Below, one piece after another: positions 42,544 through 51,023 of a DNA stretch of 64,000 bases. The DNA lies in NCBI RefSeq assembly GCF_017255185.1, contig NZ_JAFKCZ010000001.1, positions 248,001-312,000 on the forward strand, written 5' to 3'. Every line of letters starts with the position of its first letter. The first letter of the stretch is position 1. Source of the DNA: Parahaliea mediterranea. GTDB taxonomy: Bacteria > Pseudomonadota > Gammaproteobacteria > Pseudomonadales > Halieaceae. The notes below the pieces were generated by a model. That model was not told the origin of the DNA. It was given only the letters and a program-made list of their open reading frames with translations, and ran no database searches. The position numbers and the translations under genes are program-made.

Positions 42544-44648
42544 GGCTATTTCTGGCTTACGCGGAATTCAACAGCCGCAGTATCCGCGAGGGCCTGGGTA
42601 AGGCGGATTACAGTTACTATTTCGTCCTGCGGCGCTATATCCCCTTGCTGGAGGAGTTCGGAGAGGTCGAGGTGCTCGATGCCCCGCCGACCGACGATCT
42701 GGTGCGCCGCCGCAAGGCCGCCGGCGGCCAGGTGTACTTTTTCTCGTTTACACCGCCAGACAAAGCCGTGCAGCTCAGCGAGTGCCCGGTCATTCCGGTG
42801 TTCGCCTGGGAGTACAGCTCGATTCCCGACGAGCCCTTCACCGGGCCGGGCGACGACTGGGTGTCGATACTGCGCGCGTCCGCCGGGGCGATAACACACT
42901 CCAGCCATGCCCTGAACGTTTTGCGTGAACAGGTTGGCGAGGGGCTGCCCGGCGCTTCGATTCCGGCGCCCCTGTGGGACGATTTCAGTGACTTGCGTGC
43001 ACGAAGGGGCAGGGCCGCGCCCGGGGGGCTGTCCGCGATACAACTGGCGGGCACGGTGATCGACAGTGCGAGCTACGACATCAGCAATACGGCGGTGAAG
43101 CCGCGTCTCGGGGGCGGGTCCAATGAGGTGGACTCGCTGCGCCCCCAATGGGGTGGCGAGCCCCTGCTGATGCCGCTGCGCAAGGGAGTTGCCGATGACC
43201 GCGCGACCTTGATTGGTTTCAACGACTGCGAGGACTGGGGCGTCTGGACCCGTTCGGGCTTCCCCTGGATGATGTTGCAGGAAACCGTGCAGGGTGAGGT
43301 CGAACTGGTCATTGAAGTCTGTGGTTACGCTGAAAATATCGGCAAGCCGCTGTATATCGAGCTGGGCGAGGCGCGGGCCTGCATCCTGCTGTCGGAAACC
43401 CTGCGTTGCCATCGCCTGCGCTTGCAGGTGGAATCACCCACCAGCTTCCTGACGTTCCAGGGGGTGGGGGCCAGGGCCGAGGGCATGCCCGATCCGCGCG
43501 ATATTGGCATCGGGCTCTCCCTGTTGGAGATCCGCCGGCCGGAGGGCGCGGGCGATGCCGGCCTGGAGTTGGATCTTCGCGCGGGCGGTGTCGGCGACAG
43601 TGTCGTCGCGCATGGCTTTCATCCGGCGGAGGCACAGGGAAGGTGGACGGCGCAGCCCTGGTGTTTACTGGAGTTGCCACGGTCGGTGGCGGGGCCGTTG
43701 GCGCTGAGTATCGAGTTTTTTCACAGTTTCCAGCAGCCCGGCTCCCCGGTGCGCCTGTCATTGGGCGGTGTCGAAGTCGAACTGGAGATCGCCGAGGGGG
43801 CGACGGTGGCTCACTGTCAGTTTGACGGGGTAGCGGCCACCGACTTCCTGGTGTTTGATGGCGTCAGTCTCCAGCCCAGCGGGAATCCGGAGGATTCGCG
43901 CCAGTTGGGCCTCGGAATTGCGAGGATCACGCTGTCGCGGGATAGCGCTCGGCCTCGTTCCCGGTTGCCCACGCTGAAGCCGCCCGCTCTTCCGGCTGGC
44001 GCAATCCTGTACACCGCGGTCCTAAATCCCAACGATGGTCGCAAGAACTGGGAGGATATTGTCACCGCCTTTGTGTACGCGTTTCGGCAGCAGCGGGATG
44101 CAACGCTGCTGATCAAGATTGCCAGCCAGGACATGAGCCTGTTTTTCGAGGACATTTTTACGTTCTTCATGGAGTTGCATCCCTTCGATTGCCGGCTTGT
44201 TTTCCTGCAGGGGTATCTGGACGACACACAGTACCGCGATATGGTCGCCAACACGCATTTCGTAGTGAACGCTTCCCGGGGAGAAGGACAGTGTCTGCCC
44301 CTGATGGAGTTCATGTCCAGCGGGGTGCCGGCCATCGCTCCAGGGAACACCGCCATGGGGGATTACCTCGACGCCGGCTGCGGTTTCCCGGTGCGCTCAT
44401 CTCCCGAGCTGACCTATTGGCCGCACGACCCCCGGCAGGTCTACAGGACCTGTTGGCACCGGATCGATTGGGAGTCGCTCCGCGACGCATTCACAGCCAG
44501 CCGCAAATGCTGGAAGTGGCGCCGTTGGCGCTACAACGCCATGGGCCGCGCGGCAGCCGAGTCCCAGCGGCACTACTGCGGCGGGGAGCGCGCGCGCGAA
44601 TCGCTGGGGCAGTTCCTGGAGCAGGTGGACAGGCGGATGGGCGATTGA
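42540..44648 (+). CDS. GT-B glycosyltransferase with two inserted beta domains
   Basis: 702 aa, TTG start in TTGA overlap. Residues 1-165 are a GT-B N-lobe (MRLFLAYAEFNSRSIREGLG, PVIPVFAWEYSSIPDEPF). Between the lobes lie two related beta-rich segments: one from about 224 (GFNDCEDWGVW) and one from about 357 (GFHPAEAQGRW), each 100-110 residues and each ending with a DxRxLGLGI-type strand. The C-lobe from about 490 has LNPNDGRKNWEDIVTAF and SRGEGQCLPLMEFMSSGVPA, the donor-binding motif. The next gene is a paralogue with one insert. The inserts may bind carbohydrate; unproven. Confidence 0.85.
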   Translation: MRLFLAYAEFNSRSIREGLGKADYSYYFVLRRYIPLLEEFGEVEVLDAPPTDDLVRRRKAAGGQVYFFSFTPPDKAVQLSECPVIPVFAWEYSSIPDEPFTGPGDDWVSILRASAGAITHSSHALNVLREQVGEGLPGASIPAPLWDDFSDLRARRGRAAPGGLSAIQLAGTVIDSASYDISNTAVKPRLGGGSNEVDSLRPQWGGEPLLMPLRKGVADDRATLIGFNDCEDWGVWTRSGFPWMMLQETVQGEVELVIEVCGYAENIGKPLYIELGEARACILLSETLRCHRLRLQVESPTSFLTFQGVGARAEGMPDPRDIGIGLSLLEIRRPEGAGDAGLELDLRAGGVGDSVVAHGFHPAEAQGRWTAQPWCLLELPRSVAGPLALSIEFFHSFQQPGSPVRLSLGGVEVELEIAEGATVAHCQFDGVAATDFLVFDGVSLQPSGNPEDSRQLGLGIARITLSRDSARPRSRLPTLKPPALPAGAILYTAVLNPNDGRKNWEDIVTAFVYAFRQQRDATLLIKIASQDMSLFFEDIFTFFMELHPFDCRLVFLQGYLDDTQYRDMVANTHFVVNASRGEGQCLPLMEFMSSGVPAIAPGNTAMGDYLDAGCGFPVRSSPELTYWPHDPRQVYRTCWHRIDWESLRDAFTASRKCWKWRRWRYNAMGRAAAESQRHYCGGERARESLGQFLEQVDRRMGD

Positions 44649-46414
44649 TGCGGATTCTTGTCTATTCAGAGACCAGCGGCGCCAGTGTGGCGGCGAATCT
44701 CGGCATGGCGGAGTACAGCTACTTTTTCATTCTGGACAAGTACCAGCCAGTACTCGAACAACTGGGCCGCGTGCAACGGGTAGAAGACCCGGAGCTCGAA
44801 GTCGATGCCCTGTACGAGGAGGCCAGGCGCGAGGGAGAGCGCTGTGTCTTCCTGTCGTTTACCCCGCCGCACAGGACGGCTCGCAACCTGCGGTGCCCCA
44901 CCGTGGCGGTGCTCGCCTGGGAATTCGACCGCATTCCCAACGAGAGCTGGGACGACAATCCCTGGAACGACTGGGTGCGCGCAATTCGGGAAATCGGCGC
45001 CGTGGTCACGATTTCCGACTACGCGACCCGGATTATACGGCGGCAGGTGGGGCGGGGAGTACTGGTGGAAACGGTTCCCGCCCCCATTGCTGCGGTGGGC
45101 GAGGGCCTCGGCGGGTGGCGGTCCTTGCTGTCAAATGTCGGCCATCGCGCCCACGCGTCCGCGCATGTCCCCGGCACAACGCGTGAGCTGGATCTCGAAG
45201 CCGGTATCATTGATACGCGCGCCCTGGCCATTGACGCGGAAGGCGTGTCACCGCTGTCGGAGACCGGCAGTGGGGTCTACCACGCCGGGCGGCGCTGGGA
45301 GGGCGATCCGGTCAGCTGGGACTTCAGCCTGGAGGGCGGGGGCGACAGCCAATACCTGCTGGGCTTCTACGAAGAGGAACACTGGGGGAGCTGGTCGAAG
45401 ACGGCGCGCCCCAGTGTCATATTGCCGTGGTTGCTTACGGGGCCGCTGGTGCTGGATCTGGAGGTCCAGGCCTATGGCGATAATGTCGACAGGGAACTGC
45501 GCATAGTGATCGGCCGCTGCGAGCAGCGCTTGATCCTGCCGGCCAGCCTGCGGCGTTTCTCCCTGGCGTTCGAGGTGCCGGAAGACGGGGCCACGCGTAT
45601 CCAGTTCTACGGGTTGGCGGCGATCGCGGCTTCGGGGGCCCGCGACCACCGGACGCTGGGCCTGGGACTGGCGAGCCTGCGCCTTCGGCGACCCGAGGGA
45701 AGCGGCGGCAGCGCGGCGCCGTCGACGGCGGCTACGGGGCTGATCAACGCCGCGGTTCAGCGGTTACAGCTTGACGGTACTGTCTATACCTCCGTATTCA
45801 ATCCGGTCGACGGCAGGAAGAACTGGGAGGACATGGTCACGGCGTTTTGCTGGGCATTCCGCGACGATCCGCGCAAGACCCTGGTGTTGAAAATGTCGCA
45901 CCACAATCGCTCCACCTTCCTGGGCAAATTGCTGCTGTTGTTTTCACGCCTGTCGCCGTTCCGCTGTAGAATCGTGGCACTGCACGGCTTTTTGCCGGAT
46001 CAGCAGCTGCGGGAATTGATGTCCGCCACTGATTTTTTCGTCAATACCTCGCTGGCGGAAGGCCAGTGCCTTCCGCTGTTGGAGTTTATGGCGGAAGGCG
46101 TGCCCGCCATTTCCCCGGACCATACGGCGATGGCAACCTATATCAACGATCGCAATAGCTACGTTGTCAGGTCCAGCGAACAACCGCACATTTGGCCCAA
46201 CGATCCCCGGCGCGCCTACCGGACGGTGTCACACCGTATCGATTGGGATGACCTTCGCCGTTGCTACCTGGCCAGCGCCGAGGTGACGCCGGATCGCTAT
46301 CAGGCGATGTCGCAAGCGGCGAGCAGCGAGGTGCGCAGGCATTACTCGACGGACAGGGTCTACCGGCAGCTGCGCCGGGTGTTGCGCAAAGCCTCCGCGA
46401 GGCGCGGGGCGTGA
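44648..46414 (+). CDS. GT-B glycosyltransferase with one inserted beta domain
   Basis: 588 aa from the ATG that shares a base with the upstream stop (TGATG); longer in-frame starts only cover the previous gene. The N-lobe (NLGMAEYSYFFILDKYQPVL, PTVAVLAWEFDRIPNESW) and C-lobe from about 378 (FNPVDGRKNWEDMVTAF, SLAEGQCLPLLEFMAEGVPA) match the preceding protein closely, but only one beta insert is present, near 237-345 (GFYEEEHWGSW ... RTLGLGLASLRL). The pair arose by tandem duplication with domain gain or loss. Probable roles: successive transfers in one chain. Confidence 0.85.
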   Translation: MRILVYSETSGASVAANLGMAEYSYFFILDKYQPVLEQLGRVQRVEDPELEVDALYEEARREGERCVFLSFTPPHRTARNLRCPTVAVLAWEFDRIPNESWDDNPWNDWVRAIREIGAVVTISDYATRIIRRQVGRGVLVETVPAPIAAVGEGLGGWRSLLSNVGHRAHASAHVPGTTRELDLEAGIIDTRALAIDAEGVSPLSETGSGVYHAGRRWEGDPVSWDFSLEGGGDSQYLLGFYEEEHWGSWSKTARPSVILPWLLTGPLVLDLEVQAYGDNVDRELRIVIGRCEQRLILPASLRRFSLAFEVPEDGATRIQFYGLAAIAASGARDHRTLGLGLASLRLRRPEGSGGSAAPSTAATGLINAAVQRLQLDGTVYTSVFNPVDGRKNWEDMVTAFCWAFRDDPRKTLVLKMSHHNRSTFLGKLLLLFSRLSPFRCRIVALHGFLPDQQLRELMSATDFFVNTSLAEGQCLPLLEFMAEGVPAISPDHTAMATYINDRNSYVVRSSEQPHIWPNDPRRAYRTVSHRIDWDDLRRCYLASAEVTPDRYQAMSQAASSEVRRHYSTDRVYRQLRRVLRKASARRGA

Positions 46415-47556
46415 ACGCTTCCCGGGGCCAGATCCAGGACATCCAGATCCTGCGCGCGGTGGCGGTCCTCGCGGTGATTTTCCAGCACCTGCGCGGAAAC
46501 CTGCTGCCCAAGAACGCCTTCGAGGGCGCGTGGTGGCACCTGTTCGGTGGCGGCTGGGTAGGGGTGGATCTGTTCTTCGCCATCTCGGGCTTTGTGATAG
46601 CGCGAAGCCTGTTGCCGCGCTTTGACGCGGTGCACGGCGCCGGCGACTTCCGCCGTGTGGCCCTCGGGTTCTGGACCGCGCGGCTGTTCCGCCTCGCCCC
46701 GTCGGCCTGGTTGTGGTTGTTTATTATTCTTTTGTTGTGCGTGTTCTGGAATCGTTCCGGCGTATTCGGCACCCTGGAAACCAACCTGTGGTGGACCCTG
46801 TCCGGGGTGCTGAACTTTTCCAACTACCTGTTCGTGCAGTATTTCGGCGTGGCCAAGCCCGGCGCCAGCTTCGTGTACTGGAGCCTTTCGCTCGAAGAAC
46901 AGTTCTACCTGGTGTTTCCCTTCCTCGTCTGGCTGTTCCGGCGACGGCTTGTTTGGCCCCTGCTGCTGCTGGTCGCGGTACAGCTGTTCTCGGCGAGGGG
47001 CCTCTATGGCATGATGTTCCGCACCGACGCGGTCGCACTGGGTGTCATCATCGCGCTGGCCCAGGATATGTCCGGTGGCACATTGGGTGTCGATCGAGTG
47101 CCGCTGGCGTTGCGGCGTCTGCTGGTGGTGGTATCGTTGGCCGGCCTGGTGGCTGTCGGCAACATTCCCCAGGACCAGTTGCCGACCCGCGTGGGGCTTG
47201 TCGCCCTGCTTTCCGGGCTGTGTGTCTGGCTGTGCAGCGGGCGCGATGAATGCCTGGTTTCGCGCCGCTGGCTTGCGGATGCATGGCTGTGGATAGGCGC
47301 ACGATCGTATGCGCTGTATCTTGTTCACGTGCCCTCGCTGTTTTTCACCCGGGAGCTGTTCTATCGCCTGGACGTCCCTCTCGGCGAGTACAAAGTGGTG
47401 GCGATTGGTATCGCGTTGGCGCTGATGTTTGTCGCGGCGGCACTGAACTACGGTTTGGTTGAGCAGCCCCTGCGATCCCGTGGCACGGCCCTGGCCCGCG
47501 GCATTGAGTCGGGCGGCAGGAAGTCTTCTGAAACCCCCTTAGCGGAAGGTAATTGA
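46411..47556 (+). CDS. Acyltransferase 3 family membrane protein
   Basis: 381 aa, GTG start in a four-base overlap. About ten hydrophobic segments. The N-terminal IQILRAVAVLAVIFQHLRG carries the active-site His region, followed by GVDLFFAISGFVIARSLL and YWSLSLEEQFYLVFPF, all hallmarks of OafA-type O-acyltransferases. These move acetyl or other acyl groups across the inner membrane onto sugars. The gene precedes a methyltransferase by exactly zero bases, so O-acylation and methylation of the same glycan are likely. Confidence 0.93.
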   Translation: MNASRGQIQDIQILRAVAVLAVIFQHLRGNLLPKNAFEGAWWHLFGGGWVGVDLFFAISGFVIARSLLPRFDAVHGAGDFRRVALGFWTARLFRLAPSAWLWLFIILLLCVFWNRSGVFGTLETNLWWTLSGVLNFSNYLFVQYFGVAKPGASFVYWSLSLEEQFYLVFPFLVWLFRRRLVWPLLLLVAVQLFSARGLYGMMFRTDAVALGVIIALAQDMSGGTLGVDRVPLALRRLLVVVSLAGLVAVGNIPQDQLPTRVGLVALLSGLCVWLCSGRDECLVSRRWLADAWLWIGARSYALYLVHVPSLFFTRELFYRLDVPLGEYKVVAIGIALALMFVAAALNYGLVEQPLRSRGTALARGIESGGRKSSETPLAEGN

Positions 47557-48345
47557 ATGGCAACACCCGAACAGCGACCCAGTGCCTCGAAGCTCGGTTT
47601 GCACGACTGGTTTTTGGAAGGCTGGTTTAATGGCGAGACCGGGGAGTTGACCCGGGGCTTTCCCATCCGTTCAACCGATACGGTGATTGATGTCGGTTGC
47701 GGCAACGGCGGATTTACGCGTTTTTGCGGCATGCAGGGGGCGGAGGTCATCTTCGTCGATAGCGACCCGGAGAAAATCGAGGCAACCACGGAAAAGGTTC
47801 GCGATTCCGCGGCCAGGGCCTACCGGGGAATTCTGTCGCAGTGTGATCCCATTCCGCTCGATGACGATACGGCGGATGTCCTGATCTGTACCGAGGTGCT
47901 AGAACACGTCCCCGACCCGCAACAGTTCCTCGGCGAGCTGATACGCGTGACGCGTCCCGGGGGCAGTATGCTGATTACCGTGCCGGACGCGAGGTCAGAG
48001 GCCTTTGTTGCCGCGACGGCGCCGCTCGAGTATTTCCAGGTGCCCAATCATATCCGCGTCTATAACAAGGAGGGATTCCGGGCCCTGATCGATGAAGCGG
48101 GACTGGAAGTGGTGGATCACCGGTTCATTGGCGGCTTCTGGAGCGTATATTGGCCCCTGGCCTGGCTCAACGCCAAGGAGAGCGACGGGGAGCTCCCGTT
48201 TAATTCCGATCACCCCATGGTGCAGCACTGGGTTGCCACCTGGCACGAAGTCCAGAAGCATCCCCAGGGCCACAAAATCCGCGATGCGCTCAACCAGTTG
48301 CTGCCCAAATCGCAGTCCATTCTGTGCCGGAAACCACAGCGCTAG
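47557..48345 (+). CDS. SAM-dependent methyltransferase (class I)
   Basis: 262 aa. SAM-binding motif VIDVGCGNGGF near 43-53, acidic FVDSD at strand 2, and TADVLICTEVLEHVPDP near 107-123. This is the type common in polysaccharide loci, where such proteins methylate sugar hydroxyls or finish chains. The start directly follows the acyltransferase stop, with GGAAGG as ribosome binding site inside that gene. Small-molecule or quinone methylation cannot be ruled out by sequence. Confidence 0.88.
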   Translation: MATPEQRPSASKLGLHDWFLEGWFNGETGELTRGFPIRSTDTVIDVGCGNGGFTRFCGMQGAEVIFVDSDPEKIEATTEKVRDSAARAYRGILSQCDPIPLDDDTADVLICTEVLEHVPDPQQFLGELIRVTRPGGSMLITVPDARSEAFVAATAPLEYFQVPNHIRVYNKEGFRALIDEAGLEVVDHRFIGGFWSVYWPLAWLNAKESDGELPFNSDHPMVQHWVATWHEVQKHPQGHKIRDALNQLLPKSQSILCRKPQR

Positions 48346-48349
48346 GCTC

Positions 48350-49198
48350 ATGACGCAGCGTGTCGATTTTTTGGTACCCGGTTTCAGTAAATGCGGAACC
48401 ACCACGCTGTGCGCATTACTGGCGCAGCACCCCGGTATTTTTATTCCGTCTCTGAAAGAACCCTGGTATTTCAGTGCGGATGACTTCGAGGAACGCGGTT
48501 CCATGTACCGCTCACTGTTCAGTCCTGCGGAGGAAGGGCAACTACTGGGTGAAGGTAGTGTGAATTACAGTGGATACGAGAGGGAAGCTATTTCCGTTGA
48601 AAGAATCCACGCCAACAATCCGCACTGTCGTTTTATCTTTATCGCGCGCAATCCCATCCAGCGGATCGAGTCAAGCTATCGGGAAATGCACCATAGCGGC
48701 GTTCGCTTTGGACTGAATGCCCCCTATTCGCTGGAAGCCTGCCTCGAGGTCTTTCCGCAGATGATTAATGACTCCTGCTATATGAGCCGGATTCGCCGCT
48801 ACCTCGACAGGTTTGGCGAGGAGGCGATTCACGTGTTGTTTCTCGAGGACCTGCGTCGCGATCCGCAAGGGGAGCTGGACAAGTGCTTTGCACATCTCTC
48901 CCTGCCCGCGCACGGGGTCAGCAACTCCCTGACGCTCAACCGTGGCTCAGAGAAGCTGAAGGATAGCCGGCTGATGCGTTTCCTGCGGACCCGGGCCTGG
49001 TCGGGCGTTCCACTTTCACGCATCCGGCCCGAGCGACAGGATGAGCTGTTCAAGCCCCTTGGTCTGCGTGTGCCATTCAGGCGCAAAATTGTCTGGGACG
49101 GGGATTCCCGCAAGCGCTTTGAGGAAGAGGTGGCACCGGATGCCCGGGAGTTTCTGCAGCGCTTTGGCAAGCCGGAGGAGTACTGGGCCCTGTCATAG
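48350..49198 (+). CDS. Sulfotransferase family protein
   Basis: 282 aa from the ATG four bases after the methyltransferase stop. The loop reads PGFSKCGTTT at 10-19, the Sulfotransfer_1-type PAPS site, followed by LKEPWYFS and the 3'-phosphate motif IARNPIQRIESSYREM with Arg100. This domain type differs from the HIPKTAGT enzymes of the locus and resembles heparan-sulfate-type N/O-sulfotransferases of bacteria. It ends the long co-directional run. Confidence 0.92.
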   Translation: MTQRVDFLVPGFSKCGTTTLCALLAQHPGIFIPSLKEPWYFSADDFEERGSMYRSLFSPAEEGQLLGEGSVNYSGYEREAISVERIHANNPHCRFIFIARNPIQRIESSYREMHHSGVRFGLNAPYSLEACLEVFPQMINDSCYMSRIRRYLDRFGEEAIHVLFLEDLRRDPQGELDKCFAHLSLPAHGVSNSLTLNRGSEKLKDSRLMRFLRTRAWSGVPLSRIRPERQDELFKPLGLRVPFRRKIVWDGDSRKRFEEEVAPDAREFLQRFGKPEEYWALS

Positions 49199-49274
49199 CG
49201 CCGCGACTGTCACCGTGTTTGTCCTGATAGCTTGCTGTGTTTGTGCGGGGCCTTTATTCGGCCCCGCGGACTCG

Positions 49275-50528
49275 CTACCGGCCAGCCTGATGGTACAGCT
49301 GCACGTCTTCTGAGTAGTAGCTGGCGAGCCTGTCGCGTATGGTCTCGTCCAGCAGGCTCGCCGGGTCGATACTGCCCGCGGCTTCAATGTCTCCGGGCAG
49401 CATACGGGCCGCTCCGTCGAGCATTGACGTCGATTTTTCGGTGCGGTTCTGGTGGTCCAGGGTGATGCCGCGGCCCAGGTGCTCCCCGAGGTCGCTGGCC
49501 AGCTGGTCGATGTGCTCCAGGCGATAGATGCCGTGAAAGTGGGGGACGCCCTTGATGTACAGGTACTGCGGCCGCCAGTGGCTGTCGAGGTCGTGAGGCG
49601 AGCACTGGGTAATGTGCGCGACGAATTCCTCGAAGGTGATACCGCGTTCAATATCGATATCGGCGCTCTGCTGCACCTGCTCCAGTACCGGGCGGGTATG
49701 CAGGAGGTTGCGCGGGTTGTGGCGCTTGTAAACAAACTTCTCCAGATACGCGCTAAGGATACGTTCGACCGGGTCGCGCACAACGGTAAATTTGAAGTAG
49801 TCCTGCGACGCGAGAATTTCCCGCGCCGCCGCCATCGGTTTGTCTTTCAGCTGGACCCCGGTATTGAAGCGGTCCGTTACCCAGTGCACGCCCATGAGTG
49901 AAGCCAGCTCCCGGTGGGGAATGTCGGCCAGTTCGATCATCAGGGTCTTGAGTGTCGTGCAAGCGCACTTTGCGATGGGCACGTAGAGCAGGCGCTGCGA
50001 CTCCGACACCATCATGGCGCTGTAGGGCCAGCGCAGGAGATTGTTCGCGCCCCTGGGCCAGGTGCTCTCCGCTATCGCCATTTCCAGCTTTGCCGGGGCG
50101 TCCGGCGATCCCGTCTCCAGCGCCAGCTTCTGCGAGTGGGCGGGATGCAGGTTTTCCACCCAGTATTCTCCCTGCAGCAACAGCCCCACCCGCAGTTCCC
50201 TGACCCTGGAGAAGTATTCAGGTGGCACGTGAACTGTCACCCACTGGTAATGCTCCGCGCCGCCGGCGATGCGCGCCGACAAGGGGCTGCGCACGCTTTC
50301 CACCGACAGGCGCTCGCCATTGGCCGCCCACAGGCTGACGCCGAACACCAGGCCTTCGCCGGTGTCCGGGTCGATTTCCGTGCACGAGCGGTTATGCACG
50401 ATCACGGGAATCCGGGCGGTGGGTTCCTCGGGGCTCAGGCGGATCGAATCGCCGGCCACAATGTTGACTTGCGACCAGTCCGGCGTCGCATTTGGGGTTT
50501 GTGCGTGTTGTCGGTTGGGAGTGTTCAC
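49275..50528 (-). CDS. Sulfotransferase with an N-terminal beta domain
   Basis: 417 aa. Residues about 20-130 form a beta-rich domain (ARIPVIVHNRSC, GLVFGVSLWAANGERLS, LRVGLLLQGEYWVENL) that looks like the Wzt C-terminal polysaccharide-binding fold. Residues 175-417 are a Sulfotransfer_2-like domain with VPIAKCACTT at 183-192 and VVRDPVERILSAYL at 249-262. A carbohydrate-recognition domain attached to a sulfotransferase suggests binding of the polymer during sulfation. It is transcribed against the main run and is divergent from nothing close upstream except the repair gene on the same strand. Confidence 0.85.
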   Translation of the reverse strand: MNTPNRQHAQTPNATPDWSQVNIVAGDSIRLSPEEPTARIPVIVHNRSCTEIDPDTGEGLVFGVSLWAANGERLSVESVRSPLSARIAGGAEHYQWVTVHVPPEYFSRVRELRVGLLLQGEYWVENLHPAHSQKLALETGSPDAPAKLEMAIAESTWPRGANNLLRWPYSAMMVSESQRLLYVPIAKCACTTLKTLMIELADIPHRELASLMGVHWVTDRFNTGVQLKDKPMAAAREILASQDYFKFTVVRDPVERILSAYLEKFVYKRHNPRNLLHTRPVLEQVQQSADIDIERGITFEEFVAHITQCSPHDLDSHWRPQYLYIKGVPHFHGIYRLEHIDQLASDLGEHLGRGITLDHQNRTEKSTSMLDGAARMLPGDIEAAGSIDPASLLDETIRDRLASYYSEDVQLYHQAGR

Positions 50529-50608
50529 GGTAACTGCCGGTAGTGGGGCGACCTCGATGGGGTCGCAATCGGGTGAACAGGGATGTTATGCGAGTTTGGG
50601 CGGGTTGG

Positions 50609-50938
50609 CTATGTTGAAGCCCCGGGATGCCATCGGTAGCTGCGCAGCGGAATTTTGCCGCCGATGAACGCCACGCCCTCTGCCTCCAGCCGCTCCCTTT
50701 GGGTATACTCGCCCCCAGTGCCCGCCGGCAGTGATATACGCCCCTGGGCATTGATTACCCGGTGCCAGGGAATGCGGGAGCCGGCAGGTAGTTGGCGCAG
50801 GGCGTAGCCCACCCGGCGCGCGGCGCCCGGGAGGCCGGCATGGCGAGCCACATCGCCGTAGGTGGCGACCTTGCCTGGCGGTATCAGGGCCACCACCTGC
50901 CAGATACGCTGATTCAGGTCGGGTTCATTTTGATGCAT
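50609..50938 (-). CDS. atl: Alkyltransferase-like DNA repair protein (ATL)
   Basis: 109 aa. It has the MGMT fold motif with IPWHRVI in place of the IPCHRVI of methylguanine methyltransferase, so the acceptor Cys is Trp and the protein cannot transfer alkyl groups. Such ATL proteins bind O6-alkylguanine, flip it out and hand it to nucleotide excision repair. PPGKVATYGDVARHAG and ARRVGYALR complete the DNA-binding part. It lies outside the glycan pathway. Confidence 0.93.
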   Translation of the reverse strand: MHQNEPDLNQRIWQVVALIPPGKVATYGDVARHAGLPGAARRVGYALRQLPAGSRIPWHRVINAQGRISLPAGTGGEYTQRERLEAEGVAFIGGKIPLRSYRWHPGAST

Positions 50939-51023
50939 TGGAATGAATGCCGGGTTCTGTTGTCAGATGTCGCTTGAATCGCATCAAAATCACGCACGTA
51001 CCTTAACCAGAAAAACGAGTATC

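Noticed and set aside
50943..51023. Longer N-terminus for the DUF481 protein from ATG 50943 or 50967
   Set aside because: It would add 20-27 residues ahead of a well-formed signal peptide; the TTG at 51024 gives a normal one. Not fully excluded.
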